From Asterias rubens (lineage: Eukaryota > Echinodermata > Asteroidea > Forcipulatida > Asteriidae): a stretch of 64,000 nt of DNA. Shown piece after piece: positions 22,771 through 35,223 of the stretch (position 1 is the first letter of the stretch; each line of letters opens with the position of its first letter). Location: the NCBI RefSeq assembly GCF_902459465.1, contig NC_047063.1, positions 4,092,001 through 4,156,000 of the forward strand. Reading direction: 5' to 3'. A program made the position numbers and the translations under genes. The notes beneath the pieces are model-generated. The model did not search any database. It worked only from the letters and a program-made list of their open reading frames with translations, and had not been told where the DNA came from.

Positions 22771-23526
22771 ATCTTTAAATGTTTTTATTATGTGCTTAAT
22801 TTCGACCTTATGTTTATTTGATTTATAACGTATTCCGAAGGGCATTTTTGGTTTGTTGTTGGCACTCCCATCTGAGGAATTGAATGGTTCAGGAATACCT
22901 GTCGCACATGAATATAGCTTTTTCATAGTAAAGGTTGGTTCGATCAACTTTTGGTATTTGAGTTACAATCCATGGTCAAATTTACTAAAAGAAACAACAC
23001 CCAACAAAACATTGTGTTTTGAATACTGTTATTTAGTTAGTGACAAATAAGTGTAATTTTGATTAAACATTTCAAACCCCAGATACAACTGAGTACTAGT
23101 TAAGTTGAAGGCGCATGCCCATAACCTAAGTTTGGGTCAGTGTTGAGTCAAATAAGACCAGTTATTCTCGCATACAATTCCAATCTTGCCTTGTTTCCTG
23201 TTGTAATGAAGGCGCGAGACCTGGGCGCTATTTCATGGCTCTGCTTATCGTAAGCACATAATCGGCGATTAAGGAAGCAGGGAATTATGCGTATTTTGGC
23301 GTCTCCGCAGACGTACTCCACGTTACTAGGCATTCTCTGCTCACAAGGCTAGAGCAGAAATTTGGCGCTAGCATGTCAATCAGGGAAATGTATGCGCAGG
23401 ATTCGGTGGTAAGCAGAGCTATGAAATTGGGCCCAGCTATACTCTCATGCAATATGTATTGCAATCATTGGCTGGTTTCTAATTAATTAAATAGGGGACA
23501 GATTGAACTTGTTTACTCCAAAATTA

Positions 23527-23838
23527 AGTCTGCCCAGAGGTATGGTTTGTCGGATTATGTAGTACTATGTTCATCTTGTATGCAACCTAGAGGGCTCATA
23601 TTTTACTTGAGGTGAGTGCAGCTTTTTTATCTGATGTTTTTTATGGTCTGGATGATAAGATCTTAATTGCAGCGGCTAATTACTTGTTAATTATGCAACC
23701 AATTATTCTAATTCCACCTCTGAGTTGGCTCGTTGAGGTTTCTTTAGAATTATGAAAATAAAAACTCTTGGTTAGGCCTACATACAACTAAAAAATTTGT
23801 TAAAATTAGAAAGGAGGAAGGCAAAATTCTACCGCCTT
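23527..23838. repeat. Dispersed duplicate, partner of 33387-33707
   Basis: From GTCTGCCCAGAGGTATGGT to AAAATTAGAAAGG this aligns by eye with 33387-33707 with many substitutions. It is noncoding. It directly precedes the MITE fragment at which the second gene copy begins. Confidence 0.65.
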
Positions 23839-23931
23839 TAGAGGCACTGGACACTTTTGGTAATTACTCAAAATAATTATTAGCATGAAACCTAACCTGG
23901 TACTGGGTAATGGAGAGCTGTTGATAGTATT
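23838..23931. mobile_element. Truncated family A MITE at the duplication boundary
   Basis: It starts GAGGCACTGGACACTTTTGG and runs to the TTGATAGTAT region of family A, where gene-derived sequence takes over at 23932. The breakpoint therefore lies inside the repeat. Confidence 0.7.
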
Positions 23932-24063
23932 CTTTCATTTGAATGAGGCTTTTAATGAACTTTATTTCTAAGAAAAGTTTGGTTTAACCCGCCATCCTTT
24001 TTAAAAGGCATGTCTTTTCAGCTTTGTTCATGCTACACTGACAAGTCTATTCAAAATCCACAG

Positions 24064-24363
24064 GTTTACGTTCAGTCACCAATCGCCTGACCACACCGGT
24101 ACATGGCCTGGAGGACGTCTTCATCACAGTCTCTCTGGACGGTCCCCTGATGTCTGAGGCACTCAGGCGAGAGTTGAACCCCCTCATTATTAAGGTCAGC
24201 TCAGCGTCTTCCATGCCCTCCACACCGCAGTCCTTCAGGGAACTGTCCAGACGCTGCATGCCAGTGTACACAGCCTACACCTTTAAGGAGCCCATGTATG
24301 AGAGTTGCCGGAAGCCGCACGGCAGAAATATATACTGGGAAGATGTGAATGTGGAGTTGTTGG
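24064..24363 (+). pseudogene. CFAP92: Exon 8 copy
   Basis: Differs from the parent exon by four synonymous substitutions and loss of one Phe codon. Both splice sites are kept. Confidence 0.85.
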
Positions 24364-25056
24364 GTAAGTATTTATTTTGTTTCTTGCCTTGCAACATATT
24401 TTCACTGTCTGCCCAAAGAGCCACTTATCGTAAAAACAAAATTTACAAATCATTACTTAGAACAGAAGGGTGTCGTTGCCGAGCGGTTTAGAGCATCAAG
24501 TTCTGGTGGTTAAAGTGTGGGTTTGAATCCCAGTCATGAACTTGAGCAAGATGCTTGACTATAATTGCTTCTCTTCACCCGGGGGTATAAATGGGTACCT
24601 GTGAGGGCAGAGATGGTTCTTGTGATTGATTCAGCTTGTTGAGTAGCACATACTTGTTGGACAGGCTGTATACTCCCCAGGGAGCTGAGAATGCCATAGG
24701 AGTTAACTTAATGGCCCAGTGACCAGGGGTAATAATGTTGGAAGCGCTTGTTGACGCAATTCGGAAGTGTGTAAAGCACTACGTAAAAACAATTATTAGC
24801 GCTTAGAGACTTTCGTTTGAAGGTGTTAAGCGCTATAGAAATGCGGTTGTTATTGTTATTATTATTATTAATATTATCATTACTAGTCTGAGCCTTAGTG
24901 GCGCTAACTTTGTTCCCATGTATTCTATCTTCACACTATTTGGCTGTGTCATTTGTTCAAGGGTACCAAGAGAGGTACTAATATTAACCATGGTCTGGGC
25001 TTAACTTTGTCCCCATACACTATCTTAACCTTCTTTTGCTGTGTCATTCTTTGAAG

Positions 25057-25218
25057 GTATTATACCGAAGGGAGAGTTAGTTGAGTACTTTCATGGTCCA
25101 CCTTTAGAGGTTGAGGTGCATGACAGGGATCGTCGGCCTGAGGAGATCAAACAGAAACCAACGTTATTCGGGGAGGATATTGAAGATGATAAGATCAGCA
25201 ATGTGGGTATGGTGACCG
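25057..25218 (+). pseudogene. CFAP92: Exon 9 copy
   Basis: One substitution, CGT to CAT (Arg to His, parent residue near 624). Splice sites are kept. Confidence 0.85.
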
Positions 25219-25593
25219 GTAAGTTATCCTAAAGCGACTTTGGATTGGCAACCTTGTGTATCACTTACACTATGGGTATCACTTGATAATTTTAGCAGGA
25301 TAGCAGGCGTACAAATGAAATTCTGAAACACTGTGCTCTGTTGGCTAGATACTGTTCTATTTCTGAAGCAGTACAAAGATATATATCCAGAGAAGTGTCG
25401 AGATGAGAACATAAGGCAAGAATGACGAAGGACACTGGGTATGGCTCAAAGTGCGAGGCCTGGTTCTTGATAATTTACCTCGACTTCGTCTCGGTAAAAT
25501 TATCAAGAATCAGGCCTCGTTGGGATTAAACCACTAATTGAAAACCTCTTCACCACACATTGATTCCCTTATTATTGTTTTCCCTCTGTACAG

Positions 25594-25803
25594 CCAAGCG
25601 TACTCTTCACAACCCATTCCACACTCACATCAAGCCCTGGGATCCGTACGGCTTGGCTAAGTTTGACCTCTCCGACCTCCTGCTTGGTGAGCGAGTCTTG
25701 AACCTGACCTCGCCCATCCACAGCTGCCAACTACCAGATGTGATTGGCCGCAATAGAACAGACACCAGACTCATTGGATATTCAAATTCAGCGGATGGCC
25801 CAA
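25594..25803 (+). pseudogene. CFAP92: Exon 10 copy
   Basis: Same encoded protein as exon 10, with acceptor and donor kept. Confidence 0.85.
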
Positions 25804-26194
25804 GTATGTCGGAATAATAATAATATAATTTTCTTATAGTGCTCATATCCGTCACTCAGTGGCGCTCAAGGCGCTTTAACATACAGTATTTTCCTGCAAA
25901 GTGTGTGGGACTATGTTTGAATTATGAGACCTACTCATTTTACAACGTGCCAATGCTATCAATTTCCACAAGGCTTGACAATGATAAAACAATTCATCCC
26001 GAAAAATACAAGACTTGGAATCTTAACCGTGTCTATTTCATTCTCCAAAAGATGGTCAGCACGCTGATCGAATAGTTGAGCAGAACAAACAGGCTCTTCT
26101 CAGAGCCACCACTACTCACAAAAGAAATTTTCTAAATGAAGTCACCGCAAACCTTACTTACATGATTGTCTGTATTTGTGTTTTGTTCATACAG

Positions 26195-26325
26195 AGGATG
26201 AACCATTACCAATGGGTCACTATTTGGAATCTCACAGTCAGCTTAAGATCCGGGTAGAGGTATCCTACCCACTGACATCATCGCAGGAGGTGAAACTCAA
26301 AGAAGAGATGGAAACACCTCCAGAG
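26195..26325 (+). pseudogene. CFAP92: Exon 11 copy
   Basis: One synonymous AGG to CGG change; splice sites kept. Confidence 0.85.
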
Positions 26326-27044
26326 GTAAGTGAGATTTTCTGCTTTAAATATTTTTTTTTTTTTCAATTGCTACCAAGCTAAATGTATCAACCAGCTATG
26401 AGATTTGACGAATGTGCTGAAATGGTTGCTGGCTTAGCAAGGGTTCCTTCATGTTCTGCCAACAATTTCACCAAACACTTCCTAACTTAGGATTAATTAT
26501 ACGACTTGGGACGAGTTCAGTTCCGTTCCCGGAGATGTTCGGACGAATTTAACCATCCTTAAGTTAATTCGAGATCGGTTGCAGGACCCAGAACCTCTCA
26601 GATGTTACAATTCTGGAGGTTTTACAGATTCCTGCATCAAGAAAAAACGTGTTTTTTATTATTTTTTATTTATTTATTAATTATTCATTCAGGGTTTAAA
26701 AAAAAATAAACTACAATATAAATAACATAAGACTGAGTAAAAGCAGTCAGACCAAGAACAGATGAATATAAGTACAAAAACAAACAGCAGTTTAGGGATT
26801 GCCCAAAAGCAAACTAAATCACTATCTACATGTAAAAGCCCAATTTCAATTAGGCAGTTATGGTTCGGGTGGGCTGTTTCCCTCTCCCCTTGGTGATTGC
26901 TTTTACTTCTTCAAGAAGATGTAAAGACTGAAAGAGGTTTTGGGAAAATCAGAAAAAAATCCTGAGAAATCACATGCCTGATTAACATTAAAAGACAGAC
27001 TTTCCATTTGCTGACTAAACCCATCTTGTATTGCCATCCACCAG

Positions 27045-27205
27045 TGTCCATTTGCTAGGATGGTGTACATCTTTGAGTGCAAGAACACAGAGTTTCTACA
27101 CATGCTGGTGAAGCTTGTAACTTTGATCAACGCTACTGCACTAAACCTAGATCAGATGCCACCGCATATCATTGAGGCAGCGTTATCCACCTACAAACTG
27201 TCTGA
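27045..27205 (+). pseudogene. CFAP92: Exon 12 copy
   Basis: Two synonymous changes (a Leu and a Pro codon); splice sites kept. Confidence 0.85.
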
Positions 27206-27246
27206 GTGAGTTATCAATGTCACGACTTTCATGTGTTATTTTCAAT

Positions 27247-27500
27247 AAAGACAGTGGACACTATGGTAATTGTCAAAGACCAGTGTTCTCACTTGGTGTA
27301 TCTAAACATATGCATAATATAACAAACCAGTGAAAATTTGACCTCAATTGGTCGTCGAAGTTGCGAGATATGAATGAAGTAAAAAACACCCTTGTCACAC
27401 GAAGTTGTGTGCTTTCATATGCTTGATTTCAAGACCCTCAAATTTTAAATCTGAGGTCTCGAAATCAAATTCGTGTAAAATTACTTCTTTCTCGAAAACT
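27247..27500. mobile_element. Truncated family A MITE in the gene copy
   Basis: Corresponds to the left two-thirds of 10712-11095 and stops at CGAAAACTA, where an inverted piece of intron 13 is joined. Confidence 0.75.
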
Positions 27501-27502
27501 AC

Positions 27503-27895
27503 GTGTATGTGCGCTGCGTGTTGTGCATAGGGTCTATTGGAGTACCTTTGGCTTTTGGTGCTATGTAAAAGGAGTAGATCTAATATTTCAAATGTAGTAC
27601 TATATACCTTGCAGGAAAATACTGTATGTTACAGTGCCTTGAGCGTCACTGAGTGATGGACATGCTTAAACTTGGCCGATACCATATTATCGAATATCCC
27701 GATACTAATTTGGAAATGATTTCGATATCGGATGGATTTGGTTTTAATCGAAAAATTGATGTATCGTGATATATCGCGATGTATTTCCTAGCTGAGACAT
27801 CTTGCACCCCATAGGTTTGGAGTAAAACCAGAAAAATAGGTCATTAGAACACCTCTCTTATGCTATGACTGTCTCTAGATTCTACAACTTTCACT
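27503..27895 (-). repeat. Inverted piece of intron 13 inside the gene copy
   Basis: Reverse complement of about 12010-12397, covering the right half of the hAT-like MITE and its SINE flank. At 27896 the sequence returns to direct orientation at parental position about 11168. Confidence 0.8.
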
Positions 27896-28504
27896 GAGAA
27901 ATACTTTTTAGGACCATTTTTTAAGTTAATATGAACTTTGAGACCAATTTATGTAGCACCTTGTAAGGTAGAAGGTGTTTGGTGCATTCAGGAGCTACTG
28001 CCAGAAACACTAGGGAAAACCCTGAGCTTCGGAGTAAGTGTAACACACAGAACCTATGGCTTTACATCCCATCTGAACGACAAAGCAATAATGGACAAGT
28101 TTTTCAAAAGGACACAAGGCTCACTACTTTGACACTCTGCTGAGTCCAGTGCACTTGACTGCTCTGCCATTTATTGTATCGCTCTGATCACAGAGTATTT
28201 TTTCATCAAAGTCTTGCGTATTCATATCAAATTTTTTTGGGGAGCAGTTTTTTTCTTTCTGGATTCACAGAGATTTGATATGCATAAAAAAAACATTACA
28301 TTACGGCCGTACAAGTTAAGAATCCTTCAGAAAACAAAAGTGTATAAGCATGTGAGCATTAATTGTGAATTGACCCACTATCGCGTTCTTTCTTTGTTTC
28401 TGTCTAGAGCCCAACAGGAGAGTCCGATCCTAGAGCTTGTGACTGGTTTCCAGGTCATGGACGGCGAGAAACACATCTTTGTCCTAGAAGGCCTGAGAGA
28501 GAAA

Positions 28505-30345
<1,841 letters not shown>

Positions 30346-33069
30346 CCCAAACTGCTTTAAAATGCCGCACTGGTTCAACAAATGACAAAGAAAGTAAAAG
30401 TAACCCTTAAACGCACATTTTTAGAGAGAGATAGTAACGCATATAACAAATAAGTGACTTTATGTAACGCCTTTTTGTATTTATTTTACCCTCTGTACTT
30501 ATGAGTATACACTTTGTCAAGTTTTCCAATTGGCACCTCTAATACCCAAAGTAAATTTATGGCAGGTATGCCTTTTTTATTCATTTCACTCTCTGTATAT
30601 ACGAGTATAGACTCTTCAAAAAGGTTGCCAATTGGCACCCTCACAATCAAAGTGAATTTTATTCTTTTAACTCTCCGTACATGGGAGTATATACTCTTTC
30701 ATGAAGGGTGCAATGTGGCACTACTTATACTTTGGTCAACATTTGTTACTTCTGGCTTTTTAGGTCTGTCAACCGTCTAAAACTTTAGCACAGTGGTACC
30801 AGTTTGACTTTAACTCCTGGTCAAATTTTTACTTTAAAGTCAACGTTAAAAATGACCAGCATTCAAACTGTGTGCGCGCAAAAACTAGTACATGATGTAT
30901 TTCCCTCACTGGTAGTGCACACAATTGAGTATAGACTCTTAAGGAAGGTCGCCAATTGGCAATCCAACCCCCCCCCCCCCCCCCCCCCCCATAGCCAAAG
31001 TGATTGGTATGCCTTTTTGAGTTCATCTTAGTCCAGTGGCCATTTGAGTATATGTAACCGAGTTGCAAGGCTACTGTTCAGGTAGTGACAACGAGATGGA
31101 TTTTAAAGTTATAGTTTCTTTATTGGGTGCTTATTTACAGTTGAAAGTTATGTTCACATAGAACCCCCCCCCCCCAAAAAAAAAAAAAAAAAAAAAACGA
31201 CAGTCAGAACGGTTCTCTGAAAGTTAAAAGAAAGAAACAGAATTAAGTAAATTTAATTTACACAACTATTCCTATTGGTGGAGAGCGCATCACTTGGGTG
31301 TGTACAAACCTTTGTTTATGACCAGTAAAAAGTGTCGAAACATGGGCGTGACACGCAAGCTTGCACCTGTGCATATAAGACAGTTTCTTCATTCCTATTG
31401 GTCGAGAGCAACGGCTGAAACAGTTGTGCCCCATCACGCGATACGCACGACGCGCACAGCATTCCCTTATAAGTAGTTGTTTACCCGAGGGCCTTTACCA
31501 TTTCATAGCTGGAGGGGTGTTCCGTGAAAGAAATCTTTGAACAATTACAATTTGTGCATTTATTTTACTTTTTGACTTCGTCTCGGTAAAATTATCAAGA
31601 AACAGGCCTCATTGGGATTAAACCACTAGTTGAAAACATCTTCACCACACATTGATTCCCTTATTTAAAGACAGTTAAGTTATGCAACTTGTAAATATCT
31701 GCCTTTAATTCAATAAGACAAATCTCCGTTTCAATCTGCAAAATATGTGAGTTCGGCAGGTTTACGTTTCCATACAATGAAACATGTTTATAACAATAAC
31801 GCCTTAGATAAATCATAAAAATCAATGAATAAATCTTGTGCCAAGTTAACCATGTATATCACTTTAAGACTTCCCAAGGTCTTAGCTAGATCCAAAGAAC
31901 AAATCTTGAACCTATGTGTCCGGTAATAAACCAATTTGGACTCTTGCCAATGGTCCAAAGATCAAATTTCCGTCATAAATTTATTAATATTGGAGGGTGC
32001 AAGTAAAACCTAGAGTAGTACACGTTATTAAATAAATTTAAGCTACAAGTACTTACGGGGATCTTGTTTCCTCTCACTCAGTGCCTCCAAAGTTGGGGTT
32101 ATCTACCCACGGAAGCGCGGCTCAATGAATGTATAATACTTCGCAGCCCGGCGACAAATTAATAAGGTGTGGCACCAATCGTACCAAATGTGAGAGTGTG
32201 GTTCTGCTACCACTTGCTTTTCCCGGGTACTATTTTAGTATTCATGGAATGTCTTGTCCTATGAATACACAAACTGAATACATTAGGCAAATTACTTACA
32301 AGCGCAAAGCAAACTAAAGAAGCTTGAAATTTATGCAAATTAAGTAAACGCGTAAACAATTTAAAGAGGGCGCTCGCCTGATGCGAAAGTGTGGGTGCGT
32401 TCGTTTAGCTTTCCTGGGTCTACCCCGGTGTGTGGCGGTTTTTTCCCCAGGACGAACGTGGGTAATTATCTGCACACGTTCGTCCTGGAAAAAGAAAACG
32501 CCACACACCGGGGTCGACCCGGGGAAGCTAATAGAACGCACCCTACGTTTACAAGAGCCAGGCAGCGAAGATTAAAAAGTCTGGCTGGTCACTATAGACT
32601 CTACATGCCGTGCCAATTGGCACCCCTCATATTACCCAAAGTTAATGTGTTGTACTCCTTGTGTTAATTTTACTCTTTGTTCATATTTATTTGATTAAAT
32701 TTTGTCAAGTTTTTAAATTATCACCCTACATATCTCAAGTGGCCTGTGGTGTGCCTCTTTGTATTCATTTGAGGGCAAAGTTAGATGCTTTTAGGGCAAA
32801 ATTGTTTTATTTTCAGGAACTAATTTAATAACTACACTAGGCATAGCCTTTGTTGATTTTTGAGGGAAAATTTGAAAATTTTGTCGAGTGAACATTATTT
32901 TAGAATTGCTTGAGCAGATCGTATGTTGAATGAAAATATTTCGAAATACCAGACAGTGTGTAGGCCTACCGCCTGCCCGGACTAAGCATGATGGTTCACC
33001 CATTCACCACACGGCAACATGCCCACAGTATAGTCCTATTGACACACAGGAATCAGTCAGGAATACATG
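30346..33069. other. Gene-free stretch with degenerate GAGTATA repeats
   Basis: Blocks with GAGTATA, then ACTCTT, then CAATTGGCAC, then CAAAGTGAATTTT recur near 30500, 30600, 30680, 30925 and 32610, so a decayed tandem repeat of about 90-110 bases is likely. A run of about 23 C lies at 30968-30990 and a C-then-A run at 31165-31196. A 32-base block near 31576-31610 resembles intron 9 (ACTTCGTCTCGGTAAAATTA). No exon is seen. Confidence 0.5.
32393..32543. mobile_element. Near-perfect palindromic element, GGGTGCGTTC ends
   Basis: Arms of about 68 bases (32393-32460 and 32476-32543) are reverse complements with few mismatches, separated by roughly 15 bases including GTAATTATCTGCA. The ends GGGTGCGTTC and GAACGCACCC match those of 39170-39445. 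It looks like a foldback MITE. Confidence 0.8.
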
Positions 33070-33260
33070 TAAGCATGCTACCGTGGAGCAAGGGCTATAG
33101 GATGCATGCTGCATGCTACCGTGGAGCAAGGGCTTGCTCTATGATGCATGCTGTATGCTACCGTAGAGCAAGGCCTCTATGATGCTACACGATGGCCATT
33201 CGACCAGCACCACAGTCCTTTCTCTATGCGTAGAGCAAGGGCTTGCTCTATGACCATTCG
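33070..33260 (+). repeat. Short tandem repeat, unit about 42 bases
   Basis: Three imperfect units start near 33076, 33115 and 33158, with core TGCTACCGTGGAGCAAGG and TGATGCATGCTG. A partial unit near 33230 repeats AGAGCAAGGGCTTGCTCTA, itself palindromic. Confidence 0.75.
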
Positions 33261-33386
33261 ACCGGCACCTATATCAGTCATTTTGCTCCCGGCTGTACAC
33301 ACTTCCACTGTGATGTGTGTCAGCACGGCGTGTATTCTAGCGTGTATTCTATGTATTGTAGTTAGTGGACCGATTGAGCTTCCTCG

Positions 33387-33707
33387 AAGTCTGCCCAGAG
33401 GTATGGTCTATCGTATTATGTTATAATAATTTGTTCATCTTCATATGCAACATAAAGGGTACATTTATCATGATTTAGTTGGGTGTGAGTGCAAATTTAA
33501 TAGCAGATTTGTTTTTATAGTCTGGATGATGAGGTATTTAATTATGCCCGCTAATTACTGGTTAATTATTCAACGAATTGATATAATTATTGTTCCACTG
33601 ATATGTTTCTTATGAATTGTGAAGAAAAAAATACTCGAAGTTACATACAATTAAAAAAATCGTTAAAATTAGAAAGGGTGGGAGGCCAAAATTCCACGCC
33701 TTTAAAT
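33387..33707. repeat. Dispersed duplicate, partner of 23527-23838
   Basis: Starts GTCTGCCCAGAGGTATGGT and aligns by eye with 23527-23838. The two differ by many substitutions and small indels, so they are older than the CFAP92 copy. Confidence 0.65.
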
Positions 33708-34200
33708 GCATGGGTTCTATTTTCCCTTGTGTCCGGAATACGCGGCCAGCTGGCGGTAGAAAATCTAGCCAGAAAGTCGGCTAGCTTCAGCTCGGTGAGG
33801 GGAGCGAGCGAGGGATCGCGATAGTTGAGAGTGAGTTTGAATAACCACGTCCTGCACTGAGAATACATTTTTTTGCACGTGTTGAGAACGAGTTCGATGT
33901 GATTGGGGGTTTCAAGTATTTCTTTGTCGCAGCCTCAAGAGGCTGAGCTTTTAGTTGTCCTGCAAAAAGCGAAGTGTACTTTGCATCAAAAAGATTGAGT
34001 TCTCAACAGCAGCAATGAGGAAATGTCATTTGTCTAGTGTAACAGATAGTAGTGATCAACTTCAGTGCAAGTGTTGCTGCATATAGAGACCCCAGCCCCA
34101 ACATAACAATAAACCGTAAGTTACGTTTCCTTGTTTTTTTTATGATCATATCCACAAAATAGTGAAGATTATTTTTGAACAGAGCATAGGCCTAGGCCTA

Positions 34201-34589
34201 TTAAAGGCAGTGGACACTATTGGTAATTGCTCACAATAATTATTAGCATAAAACCTTACTTGGTAAAAAGTAATGGGGAGAGGTTGATGGTATAAAACAT
34301 TGTGAGAAACGGCTCCCTCTGAAGTGCCATAGTTTTCGAGAAAGAAGTAATTTTCCACGGATTTGATTTCGAGACCTCACATTTAGAACTTTAGGTCTCG
34401 AAATCAACCATCTAAACGCACACAACTTCGTGTGACAAGGGTGTTTATTTCCTTTCATACTTTATCTCGCAATTTCGATGACCGATTGAGCTCAAATTTT
34501 CACAGGTTAGTTATTTTATGCATATGTTGAGATACACCAACTGTGAAGGCTAGTCTTTGACAATTACCAATAGTGTCCACTGCCTTTAA
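34201..34589. mobile_element. Palindromic MITE, family A
   Basis: Full length, from TTAAAGGCAGTGGACACTAT to AGTGTCCACTGCCTTTAA, with the internal pair GAGACCTCACATTTAG and the AGGTCTCG fold. Flanked on both sides by TTA/TAA-like bases. Confidence 0.85.
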
Positions 34590-34912
34590 TAATTTGTGTT
34601 GATGGAATTTTGTGTTTTCGATATGCATTTAGAGACGTGAAGGCCATTATCAAAAAACCTGATTGACTGTGAGGTTGTGCGGGCCAGAGTCATGGTCGTT
34701 CGCAATCGCAACAACCACCCTAGCCTCACATACACCATCATCATACAACCCATCCGTCCAACTCATCCAGTACCCAGTGAAATTAAAGACGCTGTTGTAC
34801 CATTGAGGAAGAGTTCTACCTTCATGGTTGTATAGCGTTGATTTTGTGCTAATTCTTAAAATTAGAGCATAATATTTTTGAAAAATATAAAGAAATATAA
34901 CATTATTTGTTT
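34590..34912. other. Gene-free gap between family A MITEs
   Basis: Unique AT-rich sequence with a short GC-richer patch near 34670-34800. I see no exon or repeat I can name. Confidence 0.4.
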
Positions 34913-35223
34913 AAAGACCTGGACACTATTAGTAATTGTCAAAGACTAAGTTCACAGTTGGTGTATGTCAACATGTGCACAAAATAACAAATCTGTGAAA
35001 ATTTGAGCTCAATCATCGAAGTTGCGAGATATTAATGGAAGAAAAAACACTCTTGTCGCACCATGGTCACACAAAGTTGTGTGTGGAAAAATGTCAGTAT
35101 GGCGCCACCACTTTTCTTTTGATATGAAATAATATAGTATCTAATTTACCGCAATGAGATATCCCTTTTTGTATAAATGAGTGAAAAAGTGGTGGCGTCA
35201 TATACGGGGTTATCCTTGTATGC
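34913..35223. mobile_element. Family A MITE interrupted by a small palindrome
   Basis: The left end is AAAGACCTGGACACTATTAG. Inside, 35098-35204 is a separate 107-base palindrome (TATGGCGCCACCACTTTT with AAAAGTGGTGGCGTCATA) that looks like a nested insertion. The element continues into the tandem array. Confidence 0.65.

Larger units (their letters stand above)
20599..23526. other. Intergenic stretch after the CFAP92-like gene
   Basis: Holds the 3' UTR, a family A MITE, two SINEs (entered separately) and otherwise AT-rich unique sequence. I see no coding exon. Confidence 0.5.
23932..28504 (+). pseudogene. CFAP92: Partial duplicate of the CFAP92-like gene, exons 8-13, direct part
   Basis: The segment matches 7426 to about 11767, including introns, MITE and SINE insertions and exon borders. 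Exon copies are 24064-24363, 25057-25218, 25594-25803, 26195-26325, 27045-27205 and 28408-28504 (first 97 bases of exon 13). All splice sites and frames are intact. The direct copy is interrupted at 27503-27895 by an inverted piece of intron 13 (about 12010-12397). No start or end exons exist here, so no complete protein can be made. Between the two exon sets I count 10 synonymous and 4 conservative nonsynonymous changes, plus one in-frame codon loss. Confidence 0.85.

Noticed and set aside
32314-32667. Overlapping open frames on both strands around 32.4 kb
   Set aside because: They arise from the palindromic element, which reads nearly the same on each strand.
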